Assembly: GCA_004794655.1 (NCBI GenBank)
Contig: SMMW01000646.1
Span: 124,001-188,000, forward strand
Length of the DNA: 64,000 nucleotides
Source: Marisa cornuarietis
Taxonomy: Eukaryota; Mollusca; Gastropoda; Architaenioglossa; Ampullariidae
Direction: 5' to 3'
The notes beneath the pieces are model-generated. The model saw only the letters and a program-made list of their open reading frames with translations, did no database searches and had not been told where the DNA came from. Shown here piece by piece: positions 10,635 through 20,893 of the stretch; position 1 is the stretch's first letter, and every line of letters begins with the position of its first letter. The translations under genes and the position numbers were made by a program.

Positions 10635-12936
10635 ACACACACACACACACCATGTTTTATTTATAGCTAGCTACTTTAAGCTGAGTATCTAGCTAGTGAT
10701 GTATTGTGGACTGACGCCAGATGTCTTCAGATAACTGCTCAGACAACGACGAGGTCACACACCACGATAGAAGCTTACATGAAGTCATAATAATATATAA
10801 GAAATTTGCTAAACTTAGTCAAATATTCGACAATTTTTTTCTCTTTTTTTAAACTGTTAACAAAATAAAGTTTCTTTGAAATTTACCACAAAGTTCCATG
10901 TTCAGGTTTGGATTTCTTGATGTTAGTATGTATTTATGCGTAATTTAATATTAAACGTTAAAAGTCAACTGTTTTTATTAATGTACTAATGAGAATGTCT
11001 TAGGAGAAGATAGAGCGGCGAAAACATTTTTTTTAAATTAAAATTGCCATGATAAGGCTATGAACTGAAGATGTCCCCAACAAAGTTTAGAAATACAGCT
11101 GTGTCAAACAGGGTCGAAAAAGGTCACAGATGTAAAAAGAACGGAGGGAGTGAGACGCCTTGTCACTATAGAATACAATGCTGACGTCACGGTCATAACT
11201 GTCGCCGCCGTCGTCTTGCCACAACGTCATTCCCGGTTTGTTAAAACCTGTTCTTTCCTGTCTCGAAGTGGACGTAAGTTACCCCCCCCCCTTCTGTTGC
11301 ATTTTGCCAATATCCTCGTCTTACTTTCTTTGTTGGGTGGAGGTTGGGTGAGGTTCGATTGTCAGGCAATACCCGCCGTACACAATCTCCCACTTCCTAC
11401 ACTTTTCTCATTTCCTCATTTCCTGCACACTGCCAGCATGTCCGGCTATCTCGGGAAAAATAAAAACAGTCGAAAATACTTCTCTCTTTTTTTACAAATT
11501 TCTCAACAGCTTCATTTCCCGATCGTTTTTGCACGCGACAGGCAAAATGTATGGGCTCGCTGTGGAGGTACTATTTATCTTCATCCGTCCTTCATGGGAG
11601 GCATGGTTGTAAAACTAGAAGGTGCGTGTCATTAACATGGCATTTAAGGACTGCCGCACCTCGATTCATCAAGACAAGAGATTATGATGGTTGTAAGGAT
11701 TAACAAAGTGCGTGCGCTGGGCGACTTGAGGAACATCGTGACTGCAGGTAGAGAATGAGAGAGACTGTCGAGGGATAAAATAACGATAGTATTGTGACAG
11801 ATGAACTGCTCGCAGGGAGATGGTGTCATAACCGATCTATCAAAAACTCGAGAAACTAAAAGACTAGTAGTACTGTTTGTCTATATAGCGCCTTAGCCGA
11901 CACTCAAAGGCGAGCTCGAAGTGCTTTGCATGTAGGTAACTAAACTTAGAGGAAGGCACATGAGCATGTACTGTCAACAGGCAACAATTACACCTTAGAA
12001 ACTCAGTCACCAACGCACACACACACACCACTGACTAAAGATGTTTTGAGAATTTTTAACCCAATTTAATAATAGTCTGCTCCCAGGAAGCAGAGGCTGG
12101 ACATGTGAAACAGAGTGGGGCACTGAACGTGTTTGTGTATGTGTGTGTGTGTGTGTGTTCAGCTCAGCACTTTCTTTGTTTTCCTCTTATACCCGTGAAT
12201 GGCAGAAAACCTTTAATCCATTATTGTATAGTTGAGCAGCCTGTCTTCTACAGTATAGTGCATAATCTTATGAACTACGAATCGATTTTTTGAGAAACCC
12301 GTGTTATGTGCTCTTCTTGCTGGTGAAATAAGTCACTGTCTTGAAGGAAAAACTCCGGCTGATTTAAATTAGATTCTAAAGACGAAGCTTCGAGCCGAAG
12401 CGCTGCTGAAGGGCTTCCCCAAGAGATTCCTTTCAGTCCTACAGGCACCGAGGTCATTCTCCATCTGAGACTGAGACAGACAGACCAAGAACCTGTCATA
12501 CTTTATCCACTTCGATCACTGAAAATTTGTCAATTTCTCATCTCCGAATCGCTTCGCTACATTTTGGCTTCTGTATCAACTTGCACCAGCAGCGTGGACT
12601 GAAACCCGATTGGTGTCTTGTGAACTGTTGTGCACGGCCTTGTTGTTGAGGCGACGCCTCTGCCAGCAGTTTGTGTGTGCACGCGGACATGGATCTACAG
12701 TTTGATCGTCAACTACAGACTTTGCATTTGCTGCCTGGTCATGTAGACCCCAGCTTATCTAGGATGATGTGCTCTGTGGACAAGAACTATTTGTATTAAC
12801 CACGTAGCTACAACATGAGATTATTCTCCCACATTGCTGTAGCTTCGTCCATCGCCATGAACTGCAGACAGTCCTGCCTGCTGTCGGCTCTGGTTCTTGC
12901 CGTGACCTGCTGCCTGCCTTTTTCATAACAGGACTG
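9613..12936. other. Intron 1 DNA, mostly unclassified
   Basis: Contains G-run, CT and CA microsatellites and the LINE tail at 11876-11935. No exon or RNA gene recognised. Confidence 0.55.
11876..11935 (-). mobile_element. CR1/L2-like LINE 3' tail (degenerate)
   Basis: GTCTATATAGCGCCTTAGCC and CGAGCTCGAAGTGCTTTGCA resemble the reversed LINE terminus. The trinucleotide tail is lost. Confidence 0.45.
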
Positions 12937-13186
12937 CCAGAGCTAGTGGTCACATATATCTTGTGTACAGAGCTAGCGGTCATACATATGTTGTGTATAG
13001 AGCTAGCGGTCACACATATCTTGTGTATAGAGCTAGCGGTCATACATATGTTGTGTATAGAGCTAGTAGTCACACATATCTTGTGTATAGAGCTATTATC
13101 ACTTATGTCTTGTGTATAGAGGTAGTGGTCACATATATCTTGTGTATAGAGGTAATGGTCACATATATCTTGTTTATAGAGCTAGC
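12937..13186. repeat. 30-bp minisatellite, left block
   Basis: About eight tandem units of 30 bp (core CTTGTGTATAGAGCTAGCGG). Neighbouring units alternate between ACACATATC and ATACATATG ends, so the higher-order period is 60 bp in part. The unit is ten codons long and has no stop, so a spurious frame with YRASGHTYLV repeats runs through it. The array is cut at 13186 by the RTE element and resumes at 16417. Confidence 0.92.
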
Positions 13187-16100
13187 AAATCAATCAATCA
13201 ATCCTCTTCGTGCTATTTGCACATAAGGCCTCAACCAGAGCCCTCCACTGATGTCGATCGGCTGAAACCCGCTCCAGGCGACCGCATGTCCAGCCCTTTC
13301 CTTTCATCTCCCTTTCCACTGTTCTTCTCCAGGTTTCCTTTGGGCGGCCTCGTTTTCTTCGGCCGTCTGGAGTCCATCGTAGGGCGATTCTGGAGAGGTC
13401 TGCTGTCTGCTGGCGAAGCACATGTCCAATCCATCGCCAACGCCTTCGTTGAACCAGCGTGGTGATGGACTCGGTTTCAGTTCTTTGGTGGAGTTCTTCA
13501 TTGGTGATGGTGTTTGGCCAAAAGATGTTAAGTATGCGCCTGAGGCATCTGTTTTGGAAGACGTCAAGCCTGTTACCGATGTTTTTGGTCATCTTCCATG
13601 TTTCTGATCCATAAAGGAGGGTGCTGATCACATTCGACTTGAAGATTCTCAGCTTGGTCTTCTGGCTGATGTTTTTTGCCTTCCATGTGCTCCTTAGTGA
13701 GGCGAAGGCTTGGCTGGCTTTCGCCAGTCGGGCTCGAATCTCCACCTCCACATCCCCGGTGTTGGACATCTTGGACCCAAGATAGGTAAAACTGTCAACT
13801 TCCTCAATCTCTTCTCCATTTAGTTTGATGTTTTCTTGGACTCTGGCGTTCTCTCTCATACTTTTTGTTTTCTTTGCGCTGACCTTCAAGCCAAGGTTTC
13901 CAGCTGTTTCTGAGAAGGCATTTGTTTTCTCCTGCATGTCTTGGTGGCGGTGTGACAACAGGGCAATGTCATCAGCAAAGTCCAAGTCTTCCAGCATTGT
14001 TGTTGCTGTCATAGTCATGGTCCATTTGATCCCTCTCCTCTCTCTATCGGTGGAATTCTTCATGATCCAGTCCATGGCCAGGATGAAAAGGAACGGCGAC
14101 AGAATGCAGCCCTGCTTCACCCCAGTGCTGACGTTGAAGGGGGCTGTGAGCTCCGTTTCACAGACCACCTGAGATCTGAAATCGCTGTACAGCATTCCAA
14201 CGACCTGGACAAGTTTCGCAGGGACTCCATAATGCCTCAGGATCTTCCATAAGGACTCGCGGTGGATGCTGTCAAAAGCCTTCTCCAGGTCGATGAAGTT
14301 GATGTACAGCGGTGCGTTCCACTCATTGCTCTGCTCCAGAATCTGACGCAGTGTGAAAATGAGTTCAGAGCAGAATCGCCCAGGGCGAAATCCTGCTTGC
14401 TGAGGCCGGAGGTCTTTCTCAACGGTTGCTGTCAGTCTTGACAAAACAATCTTGCTGAAGACCTTGCTGGTGATGGAAAGAAGTGTTATACCCCTCCAGT
14501 TATTACAGTCTCCAAGATCTCCTTTCTTGGGTAACTTGAAGATGAGCCCTGTCTTCCACGCATCGGGGATCTGTCCTGATTCCCAAACTTGCCTGAAGAT
14601 TTCTGTCAACATGGGAGCTGTCACATTCACATCTGGTTTCAACATCTCTGCTGTTATTCCATCTGCCCCTGGTGCTTTGCCGCTTTTCATTGCCTTTATT
14701 GCTGTTGTCACTTCTTCCAGGCTTGGCGGGTCTGTGCAGATGTCAAGGTCTGTATCTGCTGGCTGGATGTCTGCGAGCTGAGAGGGGTCTGGCCTGTTCA
14801 GAACCGACTCAAAATGTTCCCTCCAGCGCTGTAGTTTTTCTGCCTGTCCCTGGACAACATTTTCGTTCATGTCTTTCACTTGTACCTCATTGTTTTTGAA
14901 CCTGTTGTTTAGCTGTTTATTGATTTTATACAGTGTCTTCGGGTCATTTTTTCGTGCTGCTTCTTCTGCTTCATCTGCCAGTTTCTCTATGTAGTCCCTT
15001 TTGTCGGTTTTAATCATCCTCTTTACCTCTTTGTTTATTTCTGTATATCTTTGTCTGTGCTGTTCCTTCAGACGTTCAGATCTGGTGTTGTTGATTTTCA
15101 GCTTGGTTGACTTTCTCTCTTCTATCCTTTTCCATGTCTCTTCTCTGCTCCACTGTTCTTTCTTTTTTCGTTGGAAGCCCAGTATTTTCTCTCCTGTTTC
15201 CTGTAAGACTCGATTGAAATCCTTTAAGGTCATCTCCTGTTGGTCCCCTAGTGCCTGGAACCTGTTCTTAACTTCCACTACAAAGGCCCGTTTGGTGGCT
15301 GGGTCCTTCAGTCTACCGGAGTCCACTCTCTGCTGACCTGCCTGTTTTCCTCGCGATCGACGTAGCTTCAGAGAAACTGCGGCTATCACAAGAGTGTGGT
15401 CACTGGCAACTTCTGCTCCTCTGTAGGCTCTGACATCTTGAAGTGAGCTCCTCCATCTTCCGTTGATGATGACATGGTCTATCTGTTTTTTGTGATCCTG
15501 TCTGGTGATGTCCACGTTGCCTTGTGGATGTCTTTGTGTTGGAAGAGTGTGCCTCCAATCAGTAGATTGTTTTCTTCACAAAAGTCTGCCAGTCTCTCTC
15601 CGTTGTCATTTATGGTTTCAATACCATGCTTGCCCATGATATGCTCCCTGCAGGTGTTGTCACTTCCCACCTTGGCATTGAGGTCACCGGTGATGAGCAA
15701 CATATCATGCGCTCAGACGCTCTCCGTGGCTGCCTGGAGCTGATCGTAAAAAGCATCCTTGTCTTCTGCCTCGGAGTCTTCTGTTGGTGCATAGCAAACT
15801 AGCACTGTCAGCTTGGTGTACTTTGAATGGAATCTCGCTCTCAGAAGCCTGGGTTCATAAGGCTTCCATTCCATCAGTGTCTTTTCAGTTTTCCTATTGA
15901 GGAGTAGTGCTACTCCTTCAGAGTGTTGGTCGTCTGATCTTCCTGAGAACAAGATAGTATGTCCTGATGCTAGTCTTTTTTTCCCCGTGCCGGTCCATCT
16001 GACCTCGCTGACTCCCAGGATGTCCAAGTTGTAATTGTCAAACTTCTTGACTAGTTGGGACAACCTGCCAGTCTGATACAAGGTCTGGACGTTCCCGCAC

Positions 16101-16416
16101 CCCACCCTCAACTTCTGCTTTGGCTTAAGTAAATCCACCATCGGGGCGCCAGCTCCCTCTCGGGTTTGACTGTCGTCCGTGATAAGTCCAGTTACCTGGT
16201 GTGTTTCATTACCTTCGCCATCCATAATGAGTACTCTGGTTATGGTTTCTGTAACGGGTATTTTTTTACATGGTGGGGTTGTTAGCCCTACCACAACCTA
16301 ATTTACCTTTAGGTGAGGTGTCCACCTTAGTCGCCTCTTACGACATGCATGGCTGGACAGCAGGGACCCTATTCTTACAATGCTCGCTAAGCAAGCATAC
16401 CCCGGGGTCCCACGGG
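13187..16416 (-). mobile_element. Near-intact, apparently full-length RTE-clade LINE
   Basis: 3230 bp between copies of a perfect 15-bp target-site duplication, GTTTATAGAGCTAGC (13172-13186 and 16417-16431). The T at the third base of this repeat is otherwise unusual in the minisatellite, supporting a true duplication. It has a 5' UTR of about 190 bp (16226-16416), one long ORF, almost no 3' UTR, and a 3' end of GATT tandem repeats, which is typical of RTE elements. It sits antisense in intron 1. Confidence 0.93.
13194..16225 (-). pseudogene. RTE ORF2: endonuclease-reverse transcriptase with two lesions
   Basis: Reads from the first ATG at 16225 to a TGA at 13194, about 1010 codons. Endonuclease motifs: GNVQTL (asparagine), DILGVSEVRW (glutamate), LLITGDLNAKVG (Asp-x-Asn) and SDHTLVI. 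Reverse transcriptase motifs: FIDLEKAFDSIHRESLW (A), GVKQGCILSPFLFIL (B), DFADDIALL (C) and FTYLGS. The C-terminus has RRWRWIGHVLR and KRGRPKETWRR. Two breaks: an in-frame TGA at 15713-15715 where arginine CGA is likely ancestral (CpG decay), and a one-base deletion around the A6 run at 15486-15491. The enzyme normally nicks target DNA and copies its own RNA. This copy cannot make a full-length protein. Confidence 0.92.
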
Positions 16417-16470
16417 GTTTATAGAGCTAGCGGTGACACTTATCTTGTGTATAGAGCTAGCGGTTACACA
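16417..16470. repeat. 30-bp minisatellite, middle remnant
   Basis: Nearly two units of the same 30-bp repeat, stranded between the RTE element (ending 16416) and the LINE tail with (AAT)n starting near 16471. The first 15 bases are the right-hand target-site duplication of the RTE insertion. Confidence 0.9.
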
Positions 16471-16471
16471 G

Positions 16472-16511
<40 letters not shown>

Positions 16512-16528
16512 TAATAATAATAATAGTG
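16471..16528. repeat. (AAT)n microsatellite, LINE tail
   Basis: About 18 AAT units with one AAAAAT interruption. It is the (TTA)n tail of the minus-strand LINE at 16471-17115. Confidence 0.9.
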
Positions 16529-17115
16529 AAGATTTTTATAGCGCATATTCACACTCATAGAGAGCATGCTCTTAGCGCTTAAAACGGGGAAGAGACGTGG
16601 ACTAAGTAGACACAGAACAAAGGGGACGAAAGAAAACGACAGTACTGACGAAACAGAAAACATTAAAAGGCATCAAGTAACAGAAACAGAAAAATATAGT
16701 GATTCTGCGAGAAAGATGGGTAAAGTAGCAAGAGGGAAGGGGGCGGGGTTAAGAAGGACGAGCATTGTGTGGACTGTGTTAGGAGAAATGCTCAAGGAAG
16801 AGGTGCGTTTTCAGTGCAGATTTGAAAGATTCAGTTGTAGGAAGGTGGCGGATATGGAAAGGAAGAGAGTTCCATTGTTTTGCAGCACAGTAGCCAAAAG
16901 TCCTGTGACCATATGTTGTTGTTCTGGTGACAGGAACAGTTAGGATACAGTCGTCAGACGAAGAGCGTAGTTGTCTGGCCGGAGAGTAAGGGATGACAAG
17001 TTCAGAGAAATAGTCAGGACAGGAGCCAGCAAAGAAATTAAAACACAGCACAGACAGTTTGTACTGAATGCGAGAACGGATGGGTAGCCCGTGTAGGAAA
17101 CGAAGGAGAGGAGTG
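16471..17115 (-). mobile_element. CR1/L2-like LINE, 3' end fragment with (TTA)n tail
   Basis: From 17115 down, the minus strand encodes the last 110 or so residues of a LINE ORF2. It begins LLRFLHGLPIRSRIQYKLSV and continues through RQLRSSS, TYGHRTFGYCAAKQWNSLPF and FKSALKTHLFLEHFS, with the stop at 16779. This is the standard C-terminus of the CR1/L2 group. A 3' UTR of about 300 bp follows, then a stretch with the palindrome AGAGCATGCTCT and a (TTA)n tail. It is 5'-truncated and lies within the 30-bp minisatellite. The 3' UTR matches 31505-31735. Confidence 0.88.
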
Positions 17116-17117
17116 AC

Positions 17118-17305
17118 ATGGATCTTGTGTATAGAGCTAGTGGTCACATATCTTGTGTATAGAGCTAGTGGTCACATATCTTGTGTATAGAGCTAGCAGT
17201 CACACTTATCTTGTGTATAAAGCTGGCGGTTACACATATCTTGTGTATAGAGCTAGCGGTTACACTTATCTTGTGTATAGAGCTAGCGGTCACACTTATC
17301 TTGCG
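17118..17305. repeat. 30-bp minisatellite, right block
   Basis: About six further units of the same repeat. Two are 28 bp because of a 2-bp shortening (GGTCACATATC instead of GGTCACACATATC). It continues the array on the far side of the LINE fragment at 16471-17115, so the original array was one block of at least 16 units before the insertions. Confidence 0.92.
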
Positions 17306-17754
17306 GGATGTACTACATGCTCTGAAATACTTGCGTAACAGAGTTGTCATACATAGGGGTGTGTCTCACTTTCCTCTACAACTGTCTCTCCACAATCATA
17401 GGGGACTAGCGCCTGTGAACAGACTATGACTACCCCCAACATGCTGTTGATTGCCTCCTGTGGTTCAATCCAGAAATTCTTGAACAGAATCTGGCTTTAT
17501 GGTGATTGTAAACATAACCTGATGATCGTACTACAAGAATTCGGCTATGTTTCAATGATTCTAAAACTAACCCTATGCAACTGTAAGCACATCCATGTCA
17601 TTGGTGGGTGGCTTCATAAGAAAATAATAGCGATGTGTTCAATGTGTAAGTTATCATGATCAGCCTGAAAAATAGGAAAACACTTGTCCTCGTATGTCCT
17701 CGATTCCAGAATTAACGACTTACGCCGCTAGCATTTATCATGTATGTGTGGTGT

Positions 17755-17830
17755 TCTTTGTGTAAAGCACTTTGAGTTCATCTTAATTATGGAGAAAGGT
17801 GCTATAGAAATCCTCATTATTATTATTAGA
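17755..17830 (+). mobile_element. CR1/L2-like LINE 3' tail
   Basis: Carries TGTAAAGCACTTTGAGTTCA, then GGAGAAAGGTGCTATAGAAA and (ATT)n. This is the widespread terminal hairpin and tail of CR1/L2-group LINEs. Only the extreme 3' end is present. Confidence 0.7.
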
Positions 17831-20017
17831 GACAGAGACCCAGAAGCCTACCTAGAGACAGAACCAGAAGTCTAACACTTTTTATCCGAGCTGGGGATGA
17901 GCACAGTTCCATTCTAGAATGTCAACACCACCTTAAAATAATAAGCAAGAAAGTACAATGCAGTAAACGGTGAAAGATGCCAGATCAGGTTATCGTGACA
18001 CTTTCAACAGAAAGGGAACTAAAATGGTGGTCATAACGACTTCCGTATTTGTAGGTGGTGAACCTACCTGAAGTCAAAATGTTGATGTTTGAAGTTACTC
18101 TGAACATAGCCACCTACATGCCATTGTGGCAAAAAGGGAAAAGCGGCATTTTCTGGTTCGAACAGGTTTTTTCATTGATGGCAATGTCTTTTTTATTGTT
18201 TATTGGGGGGGGGGATGGGGGAGGGTGTGCTGCTGCAGAGCCACAGTGGCTTGTGAAAGCTCGTACGGTCACTTTAATGTATTTGCAGAAACATAATAAC
18301 AGGCCATTGTGCAGCAGCATCCTACTAATTGTAGAGAGGCCACTAAAAAGAGATAATTTAGACGTTCATTTAAAACTCACTGGTGTGATCAGTATTCTCC
18401 ACCATGAATTTAGCTAATTAAGTTAGGAGCAAATGAAAGCCTCTTGCGCTTAAGACTCCGAACCAAAAAAAAAAAAAATCATCGTCCACTGATGACATCA
18501 GTTAGCACACGGACGTGCATAGCTTCGTGGTTCGAACATGGATGCTGTTACATGAAGGCTACAGCCAATGGAAGGGCTAGATACGTGTCTATAAATAAAT
18601 ATGGTCTTACATTGGCTGCGCTATTCAATGACGTCACAAATTCGAATTGTGGTCCGTTGGCGTGTGGGTTAAAATAAAAAAATGTTCTCTAGTAAATTAC
18701 GGAAGAAAGTTAAATTTCCAGCACCTTCCAGCTTAATTTCATGGATTGGCTCTGGTCTGCATTTAAAAAAAATAAAAAAATAAGAGCAAACGTTATACAC
18801 AGGAGATTGGGCCTACACATGGATGGGAAGCTGCCCACTAAAAACAGATCCCACACTCCCTGCCTTTTTTGAGCTTTGATTTGGTCGAGTGGCTGTCCGG
18901 AGACACGTGCGAAACATTCACCTTCTGAGGCTTCAGCGAGCCATCGATCAGAGTTAATTTCCCTGTCTTAGCTGCAGGCCGAGACATCGATGGATATTAT
19001 TTAATTTGTTGATCAGCGCATCTGACCATGAATACAGGCAGGTGGTGCTGTGGTAAAAGATTCGCAAAAAAAGAAAGAAAAAAATAATAAAAAGACTGAC
19101 GGGTCGCAACGTTCTGCTCTTTACAATGAATAACTCCTGCTGACTTATTCCGCTGGCGAGTGGGAAGTAGCCTCCCCTCAACAGCTCGGCTTGTGCTGCC
19201 AACGATTTTTCGAGTCTAGAAGCGAGGCTGTGTTTCACGAAAAAAAATTACCTTCTTTTCTATACATTGTGGCATAAGATCTCTTAGCCCTGTAAAATTA
19301 GAGCATTTTACTGGACAGAAAATGATGCTCGAACCCTTTTGCATTTCACGCTCGAGTAAGTTAGCACTCTCTCTGTAGCAGCATATAGCTTCCAACATGC
19401 TTTTCTTCTTTAGCTTTTGATACAGAGCTGTACAGGAGTGTGCTGAAATACTTCATCACGATGAAAACAAACATTTTATTCGCTCTTATTTTTCTTAATC
19501 AAAATTTCTTTTTTTGTTCACGTGGGGTCGCTTTATGCCACTCGTTCGCGTGATGAGACTGTTTAAAGTGACAACTGAATCACTTTATCATTGCAAACCT
19601 AATTACTTTATTGCTATAAGATACCTTACCATTATTAGTGCATTATTGACACTTCCACGATTAGATTGATTGATCATTTGTCTGATGTATGTAGGGAGAG
19701 GAACACGCGAATCATAAAGATCAGAGAACTTCGTCCCGTGCGTAGTGTAACTGTCACCTAGGCACGAATTACAGGGCAAAACACGCACGCGACACCAAGA
19801 TGACAAACTGGTTCGTCCGGGGAGTACGTGCAAAGACTTGCTTCTGTTCTTCGTCTCCGTTTCATTTGTTCGTTCTTTCTTTGTGCCGTCACAATCATGC
19901 ACTTCATCACTCGCTACCTTTCGCACCTTCGCAAGTACCCGTCACATGTTCTGCCCGTCGCCTGCTTTCGCAAGCACCTGTTATTTTAACAGGCAGTTTG
20001 TAAGAGTTTAGTGACAC
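17831..20017. other. Intron 1 DNA, mostly unclassified
   Basis: No gene recognised. The block 18560-18640 has CCAAT, a TATA-like CTATAAATAAAT, an ATTGG and a consensus CRE TGACGTCA within 75 bp (see findings). Confidence 0.5.
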
Positions 20018-20200
20018 GGTTGTACCACGGACTCGTATTACTGGACTGCTTGCAGACGACTTTTTTTTTCAGTGAAGTCATAGAACGAGGCTGGTTACGA
20101 TACACCTTCCGGTTTAGTCACATTCATTGCTAAGGCTCGCCGAGACCAACAGCGGAGAACTTCGCAAGATGCTCAGCGTTGGTCTCCGTAGACAGACAGC
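20018..20200 (+). repeat. Unclassified repeat of about 190 bp, copy A
   Basis: Shares CGTATTACTGGACTGCTTGC, AAGTCATAGAACGAGGCTGG, TTCCGGTTTAGT and CTCGCCGAGACCAACAGCGG with the reverse complement of 38638-38832. Near its right end CGAGACCAAC and GTTGGTCTCCG can pair, giving a hairpin of about 45 nt. No coding sequence and no known family. Confidence 0.75.
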
Positions 20201-20440
20201 ATGTAGCTGAAGACGTCTATAGCATGTTATAATTATGACCACTGTTACAGAAGATAAAGGTCTCGGAATTATAAATGGTTCAGTCTCTAATTTCCAGAGA
20301 AGACGACGCAGGGTTTACTGGCACATCACTGATCCCATGTTGCACAGCATACGACATCAATCACGCTGCTAGTGTACAGCTGTCCTCTCGCCCCACACGT
20401 AAGCGCAGGAAGAGATGAGACCTAATGCAAGAAAGGCCAT

Positions 20441-20893
20441 TAAAGACCAACCTGAATGGTTTGCGTTTTTTGCAGATGTCTGTCGATATAAGCGATATAA
20501 ACCTAACCTGTAAATTGCAGCCTCCAAAACCCATCCGTTAATTAATCATAAACAGAGAGAGTGAGCGACAGCTCGGACTATTCGGATGTTAAAGTCTGTA
20601 TTTCTCACGCTAAAGTAACAGCTTTTCAGAATCACGACAAATACAGACTTCCCAATAACCCGAACTGTTGCTCATTCTCTCTCTCTCTTACTGGTGTTAA
20701 CCGTTGCCAATGCTGTGAATGGTGCACTAGTGTGACGTAGTACACTGTTAGCGACGCTTGTTGATCGTAGGTGCGAATCGTAGCGGATAATTAATTAACG
20801 GATGGGTTTCGGAGGCTAAAATTTACAGTTTAGGTTTATATCGCCTATATCTACCGATATATAGAACCAACGAAAGCCATTCAGTCGTTGATA
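20441..20893. repeat. Foldback (long inverted repeat) element
   Basis: The left arm (20441 to about 20620) is complementary to the right arm (about 20640-20893). Paired landmarks: CTGAATGGTTTGCG with CGAAAGCCATTCAG; GCGATATAAACCTAACCTGT with ACAGTTTAGGTTTATATCGC; CCCATCCGTTAATTAAT with ATTAATTAACGGATGGG; AGTCTGTATTTCTC with GACAAATACAGACT. About 85 bp of extra sequence sits in the right arm (about 20695-20785). No transposase or known family is recognised. It could be a foldback MITE or two copies of a repeat in opposite orientation. It lies in intron 1. Confidence 0.85.

Noticed and set aside
12963..13226. Small protein with YRASGHTYLV repeats
   Set aside because: It is the translation of the 30-bp minisatellite; both strands are open and there is no start context or similarity.
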